Below, piece by piece: positions 13,701-25,637 of a stretch of 64,000 nucleotides of DNA. The translations under genes were made by a program, and so were the position numbers. Below the pieces are notes generated by a model. The model was not told the origin of the DNA. It saw only the letters and a program-made list of their open reading frames with translations, and did no database searches. The number at the start of each line of letters is the position of its first letter. Position 1 is the stretch's first letter. The stretch spans positions 15,686,001 through 15,750,000 of the forward strand of contig JAUJPP010000012.1 of NCBI GenBank assembly GCA_030562195.1. Direction: 5' to 3'. This DNA is from Nipponacmea schrenckii (taxonomy: Eukaryota; Mollusca; Gastropoda; Lottiidae).

Positions 13701-14984
13701 ACACTAAAATAGCAACGTTTTGTTATGCACTCAAGTTCAAAGGTATAAAAGAGTACTTTTTAAAAATAACTTAACCCTCCACTTCAAACTGCGATTATTA
13801 AATTGTCACTTGACCAAGATAAGTCTCACTTACACAATACGCTTATAATCTAACGTACACAATCACTTCCTTTTGTATAAATTTTAACAGTTTATGGTCC
13901 GTTGATCTAGCTAAATTATACATTTATCCAATGAACAGTACAAGCACAATCATATCTTTTGACGGTTAATCACCTTTACGGATTAAAATTTTCTGTGACA
14001 TATCGATATTTACAGTTAATCTAGATGAAACCATGATAATTCCGCTCGCGAAATTGGTTAAGTGCAAGTTCACTATAGTTTTAAGTGTTAATGTGACGTA
14101 AAACGTGTGAAATTATGATTACAGCTTGTATTTCGTAAATGACGTCATGACTTATTCTTTGTTCCTAACATACACCTGGTTTCGTTTCAGCAGTATTTTT
14201 CAATAACCGTTCATTGTGTAGTACACACTTTTTCAAACATTAGACAATATGCCACGACTATGCGTAATCGATGTTCGGCAACAAAGAACGGCTACGCGGC
14301 AGATGTCATATTAAATTTCTTTTTTTTTATAACATAACGATTATTTTTTTATAAATACACTCAAACTCCTCTGGTCGAAATAAATTTATGTTTAATTATA
14401 ATAATTGTTGTAACCTGTTTGATTTCAAAACGCGTGCTGTGCACGTGGCAGTAACTTTCAGTTTTGATTGATATAGTTTGCACGCGCGACAAAGGAACCT
14501 CATTACTATTTTATGTTTTAATTTGATATTTTCTAAAGTGGGCGAATGAGGTGAATTAATATTATATTGGTGTTTTGCAAACCATTGTAAATAAAATCAC
14601 ACGCAATTCTAGCGACAGATCTGTGCGTAAGTCACAAAAACTAATGAACATTTGAATAAAAAAATGAATAAATAGAATTCCCGAAAAAAGCTTTAAGGGA
14701 TTTAGTCCTCTAAACATTTTCTTATCAGCTGGTAGGCTATATTAATCAATTCAACATACCAAATTTAAAATTCGACGTCTGAATCCGCAATTTGTTCATT
14801 AATGAATATAATAAATCGAATGTCACACTATCGTCGTGTTATTAATATACTCATGATAAAGTCACGATATTAGTAATTTCAGCACAAGTGAAGTCAAAAA
14901 ACACCAATATAATAAACTGTACTTATATTACTTACCTTTCATTTGCAATCTAAGGGAAATAACACAGCAACTTTTTTACAAGCT
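10794..14984. other. Intergenic DNA with small hairpins and two CRE palindromes, no gene
   Basis: No exon or domain was recognised. Small structures: an imperfect inverted repeat at 11199-11262 (~22-bp arms, 3 mismatches); a perfect 12-bp-arm hairpin (ATTAAAATAGAA at 12530-12541 and its complement at 12553-12564); a short run of AAAACGGTAAC-like repeats at 12910-13015; and TGACGTCA palindromes at 13551-13558 and 14140-14147. TATAAAAG occurs at ~13065 and ~13744, with no gene attached. Confidence 0.5.
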
Positions 14985-16055
14985 ACAGCAGGACTCAGAC
15001 CGCCAATTCATTTGCCATCTGTTTCAATGTTAAATCAAGAAATTCAACCTTCCATAACTTTTTCCAGAAATCTCGTTGAAAGCTTTCCTGTATGTCACAT
15101 GAAAGCCTGGCCCATACTTGGTTTCTGTAAAAAATTTCAATATAGCATGACCATGAAAATTTTGAACTAAACAAAATGAAAGTAAACCACTACATTTTAT
15201 CAACATTCGCTTGACTGTCACTGCACACAAAACCACTATTTTTAGAAATAACCTTCCGACAATTAAATTTCTCATTATCTCAGAAATTCTGAAAGAAAGT
15301 GCAATTTCAGACATCAAATTTCAAATCTAGACCAAAAATTAGTCAAAATTGGGCATGCAAAAACGCCTAAAGGAAGGGAGAAAGAGGATTTCTAAAAATA
15401 GAACGGACTAAATTATTCAATTATTAGCATAAAATGTTTTACTGGTCCAGCAGGACTTGGACCGCCATCTCTTTCCATGTTAAATCACGAAATTTAACTT
15501 TCTATAACTTTTTCCAGAAATCTCGTTGAAAGCTTTCCAAAATTTCACATGAAAGCCTCGCCAATACCAAAATTCAATATAGCATGACTGAAAGTTTTGA
15601 GCTAATCAAAATGAAAGTAAAGCTCTACATTTTATCAACACCCGTTTGACTGTCACTGTACACCACACCACTATTTCTACTTTATTTCTAAACAACCTTC
15701 CACAAATTAAATCTTTTATTATCTCAGAAATGCTGCTGCCCATGGAAAAAACCACCCAAAAAAGGGAGAAAGAGCATTTCTAAAAATAGCTCGGACTAAA
15801 TTCGTATACAATCATTAGCATACATTTTTTTATTGGTCTGAGTAGGTACAAGCATGACCGACTCCGCTTATTCATCTGCCACCAGATTCCATGTTAAAGC
15901 ATGAAATACAACCTTCTATAAAATTTTCCAGATATCTCATTGAAAACTGTTCAATATGTCACATGGAAGCCTGACCAATACTCAGTTTCTGGACAAACAT
16001 TCAATATATCATGACCATGAAAAACTTGAGGTTGTCAAAATGAAAGACCACCACT
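14985..16055. repeat. Tandem ~400-bp repeats, three diverged copies
   Basis: Copies start near 14985, 15450 and 15835. Shared blocks include CCATCTnTTTCnATGTTAAA, TTTTTCCAGAAATCTCGTTG, ATGAAAGCCTG and ACTGTCACTG. Each later copy is shorter or has internal deletions. A fourth, isolated copy lies at 18640-18825. Open frames across the first copy are interrupted in the others, so it is non-coding as far as I can see. Confidence 0.8.
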
Positions 16056-16069
16056 GTCAATGTACTTCA

Positions 16070-16574
16070 ATAAGGCTTCAATAATTGAACTTAAATCGGA
16101 AATTGAAAATTTTGTGCATAATAAATATTGTTGACCCAAACAAAGAATTATTATTATTATCATGGAAATTGGTGACGAAAATTCATTCACCTTCTGTCAT
16201 GAAGAACAAGACTATAAATTCCCCTGGGAGTATGTCTTAAATAAATTCCAGTTTTTAGGTCACGTGATGGTCATGTGATGACCGTAAAAGATACGACAAA
16301 ATAGATATGACACAAGTGTGTTACGGAGGGGGTTTGTGACATACATCTAATGTAATATGTTTTTAGTAATATTATATTCTACAAAAACAAGAGTGATCTT
16401 ACCGTTAGACATAAAACATTTGTTTAAAAACAGTTTACTTTAACAAAAGCTGTCATATGTCTTTAGACATTAAGGTATCTTGTTTTATTACACATGTCAT
16501 TTGATTTATTACAGAGGAATTGGACACTTCTTCATTGCATCTAATTATGGCAGCTATTCCCTTCCATACAAGGA
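16070..16574 (+). repeat. Dispersed repeat R, copy 1 (plus orientation)
   Basis: It shares long stretches, including GGTCACGTGATGGTCATGTG and ATTATATTCTACAAAAACAA, with 35778-36418 (same orientation) and with 31130-31622 (opposite orientation). This copy lacks the first ~90 bp found in the other two and has small internal deletions. It carries no coding frame. The other two copies abut fragments of a Penelope-like element, so R may be a non-coding part (terminal repeat region) of that element or an associated non-autonomous one. Confidence 0.85.
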
Positions 16575-16732
16575 TTCCATCCCACAAAGGTCGAGATGAA
16601 CTTTCGGATTTTTAATCAGGTCTGAGGGACTGACATGGAAAGAGCGACTAGTCGTTCGTATTTGACAATAAACCAAGTCCCCGTGTCCCACAGGCTCTAC
16701 AATTAAATCTCTAGACAGTTGTACATCGCAAA

Positions 16733-16812
16733 AAGCGTAGGCTAATGCCGCTGTTCAGACAAATTCGCAATATTTGCTTACTGCCTGGGGCGTTGCCCGT
16801 CTTCATAATCCA
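16733..16812. repeat. SINE-like core block, copy 1
   Basis: A block of the form AGGCTAATGCCGCTGT ... GCGTTGCCCGTCTTCATAAT recurs at 42430-42500, 46236-46302 and (partly) 51590-51650. The recurring short conserved core with variable surroundings is typical of a SINE family. No tRNA-like head was identified here. Confidence 0.45.
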
Positions 16813-18639
16813 ATTAATTTTTTTTACTTCAGTAAGCTTATATGTTTCTTATGTACATAATCATACTGAAGGGAGTACCTGGCTATGGTAACACTCGATT
16901 AGAAAGCTCTAAATAGCTCCGTCTGTTCCAGTCGAACAATCGAACTGTGTGAAAGTGGATGTCAAATTCAAACTTTTCCAATCAATTTCCTTCTCCGCCA
17001 TTTTTTATTTCTGTCTGTACCTACTATATTTCGGCATAAGTGTAATACTTTCTGAACTTTTTTCCAACTTGTCTTAACTTGAAAGTTCTGTTGATTGCAT
17101 AAATCCCAAACTTACAGAACTCACCAATCGAGCAAGACCCAGTACTTCATCGTTTGTTATGTTTAAAGAGCTAATCAATATAAATCTACAGGGAATAACT
17201 CGTTAACTCTTTTACTGACAAATTTATCCCATTCCAGTACTTCTCTGAAACAATTGTATATTTTGGAATTTTTTTTTATTACATGTATATTTAGGCATTG
17301 TATATTTTCAGTCTTTTCAGGATGTACATTGTTGAAAATTCCCTTGAAAATTTTAGTACTCTTTTCATTTCTTTTTAAAAACAAATTGATAATTGATGTA
17401 AAGAAGAATGTCTTTTATGATCTTGGTAAATGCTTCTTTGGTAGAGTACATGATATTTTCATTATATATGAATAAAATGAAAATAAGAAAACTCAATTTG
17501 CAATAAGTCTTATGTCGTCATTAGGAGATGAACGTTTCTTAACTTTCGTAAGCATCAACAATGTGAAAGTTGAAGTCATCTTTGCCCAATTGAAAGGGAC
17601 AGGGATAGTTAACAGTAGAAATGTGGGCCTTCAAATCTAAGAGTTTCAAGAATTATTTACGTTTGAAAGTTGAAACGACTCGTTCTTTCTTGAAACTATG
17701 TCATACATAAAGACATATACATCAGTATAACAACGCGCCAGTCGTTCATAATGGTTTTATGGCAACTCCTATACTTGGACACAGGAAGACATTGAATTCC
17801 TAGTTTTCTTTATTGAAAGTATGCGATTATCGTGCAGCCCTGAACATCGCTAAAGGAAATACTTAACTTTGAGGTAATCATCGATCATTGATATTGTCCC
17901 AAGTGGTCGAGAATGACAAGTCTTGGAGTGGCGATTACAGACATAAGGAGCTATATCCGTTTTTAACTTTATCTTGAAGAGTCAGTAAGGCGTTAACGGG
18001 TTTAAATTTGGCGCGATATTTTAAATATACATACCGAAAATTCTTGCTTTGACCTTGAAATAAATGTTCGACTATGTCTAGATGATGATAATTTTTTTTT
18101 AAAAAGGGGTTTGTTTGAAAATTAATTCTGCATAAATTCGGATGACAAATTTATCCTGTATTGTATTTGTTAAGTTCCAAAGATTTATGAATTGTAAACA
18201 GACTCGAGAGTGCCGTTTTCAACGACATGGCCACAAAGCATCATAGTTGAAAACATTCGATTCAATGCTCTGAGCATGTATAAATTTCGAGATAGTTGCT
18301 TAGTCCAATTATAATTGTATACATAAATATTTATTTTGTGACCTCCCCTCCGTGAACTTGAATCAACCAGTCCCTATGGTAGTTGAAAACTGCCCAGACA
18401 AAAAAATTAAAATCTACACCAAATTGGATCATTTCAAGACACATTCAAAAATATAATTGCAAGGTATTCTGTACTTCACTTGATATCCTACCCTATCTCG
18501 TTACATTCGTCATTAACGTCCGTTTATTATATACATATATTGAATATTTACACCAAGTTTGCCAGATTAAAGATTGAATCGATGGGAGACAACTAGCAAA
18601 TACAGTCTTTGAACACAACAATAAGCTTCACGGAAACAG
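16813..18639. other. Intergenic DNA, nothing recognised
   Basis: Several 60-73-codon open frames occur, as expected by chance in AT-rich DNA. No domain, repeat family or RNA gene was identified. Confidence 0.5.
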
Positions 18640-18825
18640 TCCACAAATTCATTTGTTATCTGTTTCTATGCTTCTAACCACGAAATGCAATCTTCTACAA
18701 AAATTCAATATATCATAACCATGAAAATCTTGAACCAGTCAAATTGAAAGTAGATCGACCACTACATTTTATCCAGATCAGCTTAACTGTCACTGTACAC
18801 AAAACAACTTCTAGAATTATCCTTA
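18640..18825. repeat. Isolated copy of the 14985-16055 repeat family
   Basis: It contains the same order of blocks (TCATTTGnnATCTGTTTC, ATATCATnACCATGAAAAT, CCACTACATTTTATC, ACTGTCACTGTACACAAAAC) as the tandem copies ~2.6 kb upstream, with deletions. Confidence 0.7.
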
Positions 18826-19105
18826 CACTTGTACACCTCCCATCTCACAGTCACCCTCTCCTCATTCTACTCACTTCTATTACCTAAAATGCCCCCCCCC
18901 TAAATTGCCTTCCTCACCTATCTGCCCCCTTCCCAAACTGATTTCCTCTTCAACCCCCCTTTCCAACCTCCAAATCTTATAAACATTCCTGCCGATTCTG
19001 CCCATTTCAAATTGCCTTCCTTTCGAACCTACCTACTTAATTGCTTTCATTCTCAACCTACCCTTTTACTAAACTTAAACCACCTTCATCCACAAACTTA
19101 CCCCC
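18826..19105. other. Pyrimidine-rich asymmetric tract
   Basis: About 280 bp is dominated by C and T on the plus strand, including a C-run at ~18892-18901, with irregular CnTTCCT/CCTCAC words and very few G. This contrasts sharply with the A/T-balanced flanks. It has no coding frame. Confidence 0.7.
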
Positions 19106-19559
19106 TTCCACAATAATGATAATAAATCTATCTTCCGGATCATCATTCAGTAAATAAAAAATGGAGTTGTTATCAGACTCCATTAGAAAACACAATCATT
19201 CTCAAATTATTCCAGATCATGAAACATGAAATCAGTCAATAGATAATAATCTGCTCACGAACAGCCCCAGCAGCAAACTAGTATTGTCTGATCCAACATA
19301 TTAGTTATATCCTCTTTCAAGCGAAAACCATCAATATAACGGTACTGTAAATAAAATTTAAGTAAGAAATTTCTTAAAGATCCAGTTCGCAATGATTGAA
19401 AAGAAATTAAGTTTAACGTCCTAACCTTTTGCAACTAATGGGCTGACGCCAAGCAGGGTGTAATGAGCTGCATTAGCGTATTGATTCCCATTTCATAAAA
19501 ATAGCACTTATCGTCCCAGTTGTAGACTTCTTTTAATGCCATTTTAATATTTTTGGTAA

Positions 19560-20335
19560 TGTCCAAAACTTTAAAAAAGGCCCATATTTCGTGACCTTGA
19601 CCTTTGATGACCTTGTGACCTGAACACGATTTATTGCCCTTGATGATATCTATCCACTGATATATTCATTTATGTTGTCCCATGATTACTTCCGGTTTTA
19701 TAGCCGATTGAAATTTGTGATTTTTATTTCTAAAAAGCTCTGTCACGTGAACTAATTTATGAAAAGCAAAAATTCGTATTAAATCTTACAGTTTATCTGC
19801 TTTTTGTAATGATATATAAAACCACATATTTCTACAAAAAATGCACTTTTTAGTATTTGACAATTGTGTATATTCTACTCTAACTGTGCGTAATTTGCTT
19901 TTAATCGAAATGGGGCCTCTAAAGATGGTCCGATTCGTGTCATTTTGATGTCTATAGAATGTAATATCGATTGCTGAATTATATTTGGAAACCGATTTTT
20001 AAATTTTGATTTTGATTTTGATATTTTATCTGATAGTAATATATAAAAACCTCGAATAGTCGTATATTGTTACCTTGACCTTTGGTGACCTTGTGAGCTG
20101 CACAAATCTGATAGCTCTTGAATAGATCTATCCATTGATATATTATATTTTGTTGTACGATGTATACTTTCCGTTTTATAGCAATTTGAAAATTGCAATT
20201 ATGTTTTGAAATAAAACGACTTATACTCTGTAAAATAATGTTACTGATCTACCGATACTTTGTGGGGTAGTTTTAAAGCGTATATCAAAACTGCTACGCA
20301 CTGCGTCAGAACCTCGCGAAGCCTGGGGATCTAGT
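19560..20335. repeat. Two copies of a dispersed repeat with TGACCTTGACC motifs
   Basis: Copies at ~19560-19740 and ~20040-20215 share CCTTGACCTTTGrTGACCTTGTGAsCTG, then ATnTATCCAnTGATATAT and a TTCCGnTTTATAGC block. Related copies lie at 60880-62115. The element ends near GGATCTAG followed by a T-run at 20326-20340, a Helitron-like CTAG end, but no 5' end or hairpin was proven. Confidence 0.65.
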
Positions 20336-20341
20336 TTTTTT

Positions 20342-21460
20342 TTCAATTGTAATTTTCTTGACGGATTTCGACAAAATCGTCTATAAATGTACATTATCAC
20401 CTCAGGATGAACCCTATATATATAAAAAAATTAAACAAAATATTGAATATGAGTATGGGCCTTAATCTCGAAAACCTATTTAATGTTTTAACTCGTAAAC
20501 ACTCTTGTAAACGTTGAATGGTGTAATTGTTTATTGTCATTCTGTTGACTGTTACTGGACTGACAAATATTATTGATTAAAATTGAAGCTGACAGGGGGA
20601 ATATATAACCTTGCCTGGTAAGCTATCTTTATATAGCTTTAACCCGGATGACCTATGGGTTACAGAATATTACAATGCAAATTTTACCATTTCGAAATCT
20701 TGCGCCGCATAATTCTAAATATAGGAAAGTTTGTCGGTGTTCTTCTGCCTTCTTATGGAATTCATCCCTTTAAATAGTGTCGCTATCTATTTGTTTTTCA
20801 AATGAAATAAATACATGGATGATTTTTTGGCAAAACAATGTATTACATCAGGCAGGACAATATGTACATTGTTAAACATATATGGTATTTGTGCAAGAAA
20901 TACAAACAAGAAAACCCAAAACTGTCTTGGAAGAAAGGAAGTCCGTGGCACAGAAATGCGATACTTCTATCGTAAATGTGTTTTTCTTTCTTGATTATAG
21001 GATGCAACATCACATTAAGACTCAATAATATTTGCAACGTTAAGATAATTATAGTATTATACTGTACCTATAACATGGTATTTTTTAAACTTTTATATCA
21101 TAAAAGTATCGCAATAGTTTGCCATTGTGAAGCAAGAAGTCTGTAAAGGTTTGAAGTACAGAGTTCCTCATAAAATTTAGCTTGAAATTGTGAAGTAGGA
21201 AGTTCGCAATAGCTTGACAATATCAAGGACGACGTTCATAATGGCTTGGCATTGTGAAAATGATTCAGTCTTTATAAAACATTGATCATAAATTTCATAA
21301 TTGACATAACAGTATTACAAAAACATTGTTCAACTCCCGAAGAAGGAGTTAGTCACAAAAGTTTGTTTTCATGAAGTCCCCTTATATTTTAGACATCCAA
21401 CATTATTACTTGAATAAGACATTTCAAAATTACTTAAGTCGAATGTCCAATATACATGCC
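20342..21460. other. Downstream flank of the P450 gene, no gene seen
   Basis: This is 3' of the minus-strand P450. I see no AATAAA on the minus strand within ~400 bp of the stop, so the polyadenylation site is not placed. No repeat family was recognised. Confidence 0.45.
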
Positions 21461-24400
21461 CTATTGTCTTGGTGTAAAAGTCAACATGGCAGGTTCTTGG
21501 AGCGTAGCAAATGTTTGGTAGATGATAGTGTTTTTCACTTCTGGGTTAACCAATCCAACTTTAAATTTTTGGATAATCTGAAAGCATAATAAAATATATT
21601 ATTTATCTTGATTCACTTACACGCATGCCGATACCAATGCCATACCTTTTCTTTTCGATTCCTGCAGTACCAATAAGTTTTTGAGGATTATAATTACGGA
21701 AGACTTGCGTTGTTTTGCTTCAGGATTTACGGTTTAATTAACAGGACATAGGTTTTTTTGTTTGTTTTTTTTTATTGTTTCTTTATGATATACGGTCACT
21801 TTGCTTCAGGGCATTACGGTTTACTTTACTTCAGAAAAGAAATGTTTACTGCGTTTTAGGAAATAATGGTTAACTTTGCTTAGGAAATAACGGTTTAGAT
21901 AGAATAATTTATTAGGTAGGATTAGTCCATTCCTGCTGTTCAATCCGTCTACCAAATTACACAAACCTTAGTAGTGGCTAGGTAGATTTCCTGCTCTGCA
22001 AATCGCCGCCCCACACAGTTCCTAACACCGATACCGAAAGGTATCAGTCCAACACTGGGGATATTCACATTCTTGTTGCCTTTATCGTCACGTAGCCATC
22101 GTTCTGGTATATACTGGTCGGAATTACTAGCATACTTGCTATCAAGAACTAATCTGCGGTTATTCATACAGATCAGCGTCTGTAATGTAAGTAATAGTAT
22201 TTTTCAGAATACGGCTCACAAGTCTGGGGATCGGATAAATCGTACACCTGTGACGTACAATATTTGAGTACCTTGAAATCTAATAAAAAGCATTGTATAC
22301 CAGGGCATAATTTTCGATTAAAATGGATCTGATATCCGTCAATACATAAATATATTATCACAAAGCCCAAAATTTTACCTTACATTTTTAGGAACATGAT
22401 AACCACTGAGAATTATGTCTTCTGTTAATAATCTGTTACTTCCTGCAATAAGTGGATAATTTAATCTGTAAAGAAAACGTCCATAGCCGTTAATGACTTA
22501 TTCGATCCACTAGTCCACTAATAAACATAGAAGCATGCAAAACCACCTTATGAACGATAAAACAAATGGACAGTTACCTCATAGACTCTTTAAAACAAGC
22601 GACAAGGTATTTCATTTTAGGTAGATTTTTGGCAGTCGGGTCTCCATCATCACCTATATATTGATGAACTTCTTGGTATAACTTTTCTTGTGCTTCTGGA
22701 TTACGAGCCAGTAAGTCCAGTAATATTTCTAATGTTTTAGCAGTCTGAAAAAGGCATACAAATTATCACTGCTTCTACCATTTGAAAAAAGCCTGGTGTT
22801 GGTTACTTGGTGGTTCAATTCCAAGATTCGTATAAGAAAATGCGAAAATATTTGAACTTGTAAAATGCTGTGGAGGAACTAACCTAACCCACCCTCTCCC
22901 GAATGTAGTAGTGCAATAATTACCGAGTCAGTCCCACCAATTAGTAAGTCTAAAACAATCCCAGAAATCTGATCAGTTGTCAGACGTTCCTCTCCGAGCA
23001 AGGAAATCATAAAGTTTGGTTCCTCAGCATCAAAGCTTCCTTCCTCTTTCAACTTCATGGCTTTTTCTAGTGATTCCACAACTTGTTTTCGACCAAAACT
23101 GGAATGCAGTTAAATGAACAGCCTGTGACCATATAATCCAATATTTGTTTTTATAGAAAAATAGAATTTTGGACAATTTTGCCTTTAAATGTCAACCTAA
23201 TCGAACCGAGTCGGTGAAGAGAAGAAGAGTAGAAAAATATCCAGTAAAACCAGGCCACCAATGAAATATCAGTTCCTCTTGAAAAAAAACTCCTTACTTC
23301 TACCCAGCACAGTTATTTGACTTTCTTGTCTGTCTTATAGATTCTATTGGATTTGTGAAGGAATACCATCTCTTAGACGCGACATAAAGTTTAGAGTCGA
23401 TGTATAACACGATATATCGATTAAATTTAGTAATTATTGAAAAAAGCTTCTAAATTTTTTTTTAAATTACTTACCTTTATGGATTTATTGAATTATAGAT
23501 GGATTATTTTTCCAGGTAAGTCCCACTGATGACCAAAGACTGGCTATTTCTAAGTTAATTTTTAAAAAAATGCAAGTTTCCGAATCACAATTACAACTGC
23601 GAAAGAAATCCCTTGCTGTCTAAATATGCATCGTAAGGAGTTTCCCGAGATACCTCACAGCCTGTTGCCACTTTGAACAGATTGCGGTCAGTTTATGTAA
23701 AAACTCGATTTACCATGACCAGTTGGCCCATCATCCTACCACCGGCATCGCATTAAGAATCTATCACTATCATAAGTAATACATAAAAACGTACTTATAT
23801 GTTTCTTCATACGTCTTGATGACTTTTTTGTACATAGGAGTCTCGAAATATTTGTAAAACGGGAACCCGGTTATTCCTTCATTCAGCAAGATGAAAAACT
23901 GTTTATTATTTTCGAAATATTTAGCAACTTCTGGTGTCATTTCTTTGTCCATTACTCCCAGCCGCTTGTTAAAACATACAACACCAATACCTACAAAATG
24001 AAACATGTATTATTCAAGTGCGCTACATTTTTTTAATTTGATTAATAATTGATTAATATCCAGTGGAATGTTACAAACAAGTTTTCGGATGTAAATCGTT
24101 TTCCATTTTCTTTCTGGAGTTAACCTCACCTGTTCGTAGAGGATGGTATTAAGAGGTCATTTGTCATGTCATGAGTTCTAAGTCAGTGGAGCTCTGGTCA
24201 GAAGAACTGCCTGTATATTCAATGTTATGATTACTGACATCTGGGAACTCAGATGTCAGTACTGTAATCTCTTCAATTCCCCAATCTAGGATTTGTAAAA
24301 CAACAAACTTCAACTTACTTTCAGTAGAATATGAAAACAGCAGATCCCGGACTTCCTCTGGTTTGGTAGTTTTCAACCTTTCCACAAAGTCCCGACTAAC

Positions 24401-25620
24401 AGATGCTTGAGCTGCAATATAATACAGGGCCGACTTGGGTCGAACTAATTTTCTCTGTATATGCTGCCTCAGATCTGCCCATTTTTGGCCTTGTCTGAAA
24501 ATAAGATTCGATTAGAATACCATGAAATGTAGATTGAAGTCTGTTATCGATTGGGTTAATGGAGGTTTTGCCAAACAGTTATCGATGAGGGAAATTTTTA
24601 ATAACGCACGAGTCAATCTAGGAGTTTATGGATATTTAGCCGTGTTACTTGTCCATACGAACTACCTTTTTTGTCCATATTAGCTATAATTCTTCATCAA
24701 TATTTGTTAGTAACCGGGATTAAAAGGGAACCCTATCCCAGCTGAGCCGGCTTTACAAAGTATCCCCTCAATCTAGGTATTGGACAGCGATTATGAATCG
24801 ATAACTAGTATGGTAAAGAGGTATACTACAGTAGTATACTACAGTCATGAAAGGCATCTTTTGTTTTCATGGAAACAGTAAAAACAGACGTTTGCAAAAT
24901 CTTACTAACAAAAATGCTATGGTCTTCTCCTTTTTGGTCTTGGTAAAATGATGTTCGAGCATGATCAGACCGAATCTCTTCGGATACTTCCCTTCAGATT
25001 TGTAAACTCTCTGGATATCATGTGGATCGGCAGTAAACACCCAGTCATCAGTTCCTACTCTGATTCGAATGATATCGCCATACTTGTCGTGTAGCTGGTC
25101 TAAAAGCAGGTGGAAATCTGGCTGTGCAATATTGGCTGTAAAACAGAAACATCAAGGGTGTATTATACCCGTGGTATGAGTGAATTGAAAACTAATATAC
25201 AGGTACTTATACTAGAAAAAAGTGAAATACGAAATCCAAAATAAACATTTTTGAGGTTTATTCTGAAAGTTATAGGCCATATCTTCTGCATTATTTCATT
25301 TTTATTAGGTGCAGAAGAGTTGGACGTGAAATTCCATTTTATTTTTCATTTCATTTTTCTATTTTTGAATCATGTATTGAATCTAGATTATACCAGAAGG
25401 TCACGAAATATCCTTAGATTACCAACTTACTGAATGGTTTTAACATAAAAGCCATCCCCAAATAAGGCGTTCTGTAGATTCCACTGGGACCAGGAATATC
25501 GGATAGTGGTCTTGGACTGTCCACAACATTAGCACCATCTACCACGCCTGCTTCGGCGGTTGACTGAAATCTGCATACCGAGGAACGAATCAGCGTTCGC
25601 ATTAGCCGTGAAGTTATCAT
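21461..25620 (-). CDS. Mitochondrial-clan cytochrome P450 (CYP10/CYP27-like), nine coding exons, 513 aa
   Basis: A heme mono-oxygenase of the mitochondrial inner membrane, fed by adrenodoxin; the substrate is unknown (the clan acts on steroids, sterols and vitamin D). I assembled the exons by hand from GT-AG sites with matching phases: 25620-25431, 25135-24910, 24494-24319, 23990-23795, 23098-22924, 22744-22578, 22465-22384, 22179-21967 and 21577-21461 (TAG). The total is 1542 nt. Residues 1-22 are Arg/Ser-rich without acids, a likely mitochondrial presequence, followed by the IPGP hinge (42-45). Motifs: WADLR 144-148 (C-helix WxxxR), GGTDST 317-322 (I-helix, Ser-Thr after Asp), KESMR 373-377 (ExxR), PERW 429-432, FGIGVRNCVGRR 453-463 with heme Cys459. 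The start ATG at 25620 has A at -3 and lies 15 nt into an exon whose acceptor TTTTTACAG is at 25635-25637, so a 5' UTR exon lies upstream. Length and motifs are those of a full, functional P450. The exact CYP family is not settled. Confidence 0.95.
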
Positions 25621-25637
25621 TTTTGCATCGGTATCTG

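Noticed and set aside
13060..13755. TATAAAAG boxes as promoters
   Set aside because: No downstream reading frame or RNA gene. Such words are frequent in AT-rich DNA.
22073..22267. Plus-strand frames across P450 exons
   Set aside because: Antisense shadows. The minus-strand exons have motif and splice support.
24164..24318. Continuation of the P450 exon 3 reading frame past GTAAGT
   Set aside because: It reads into the intron; splicing at 24319/23990 restores the family sequence and phase.
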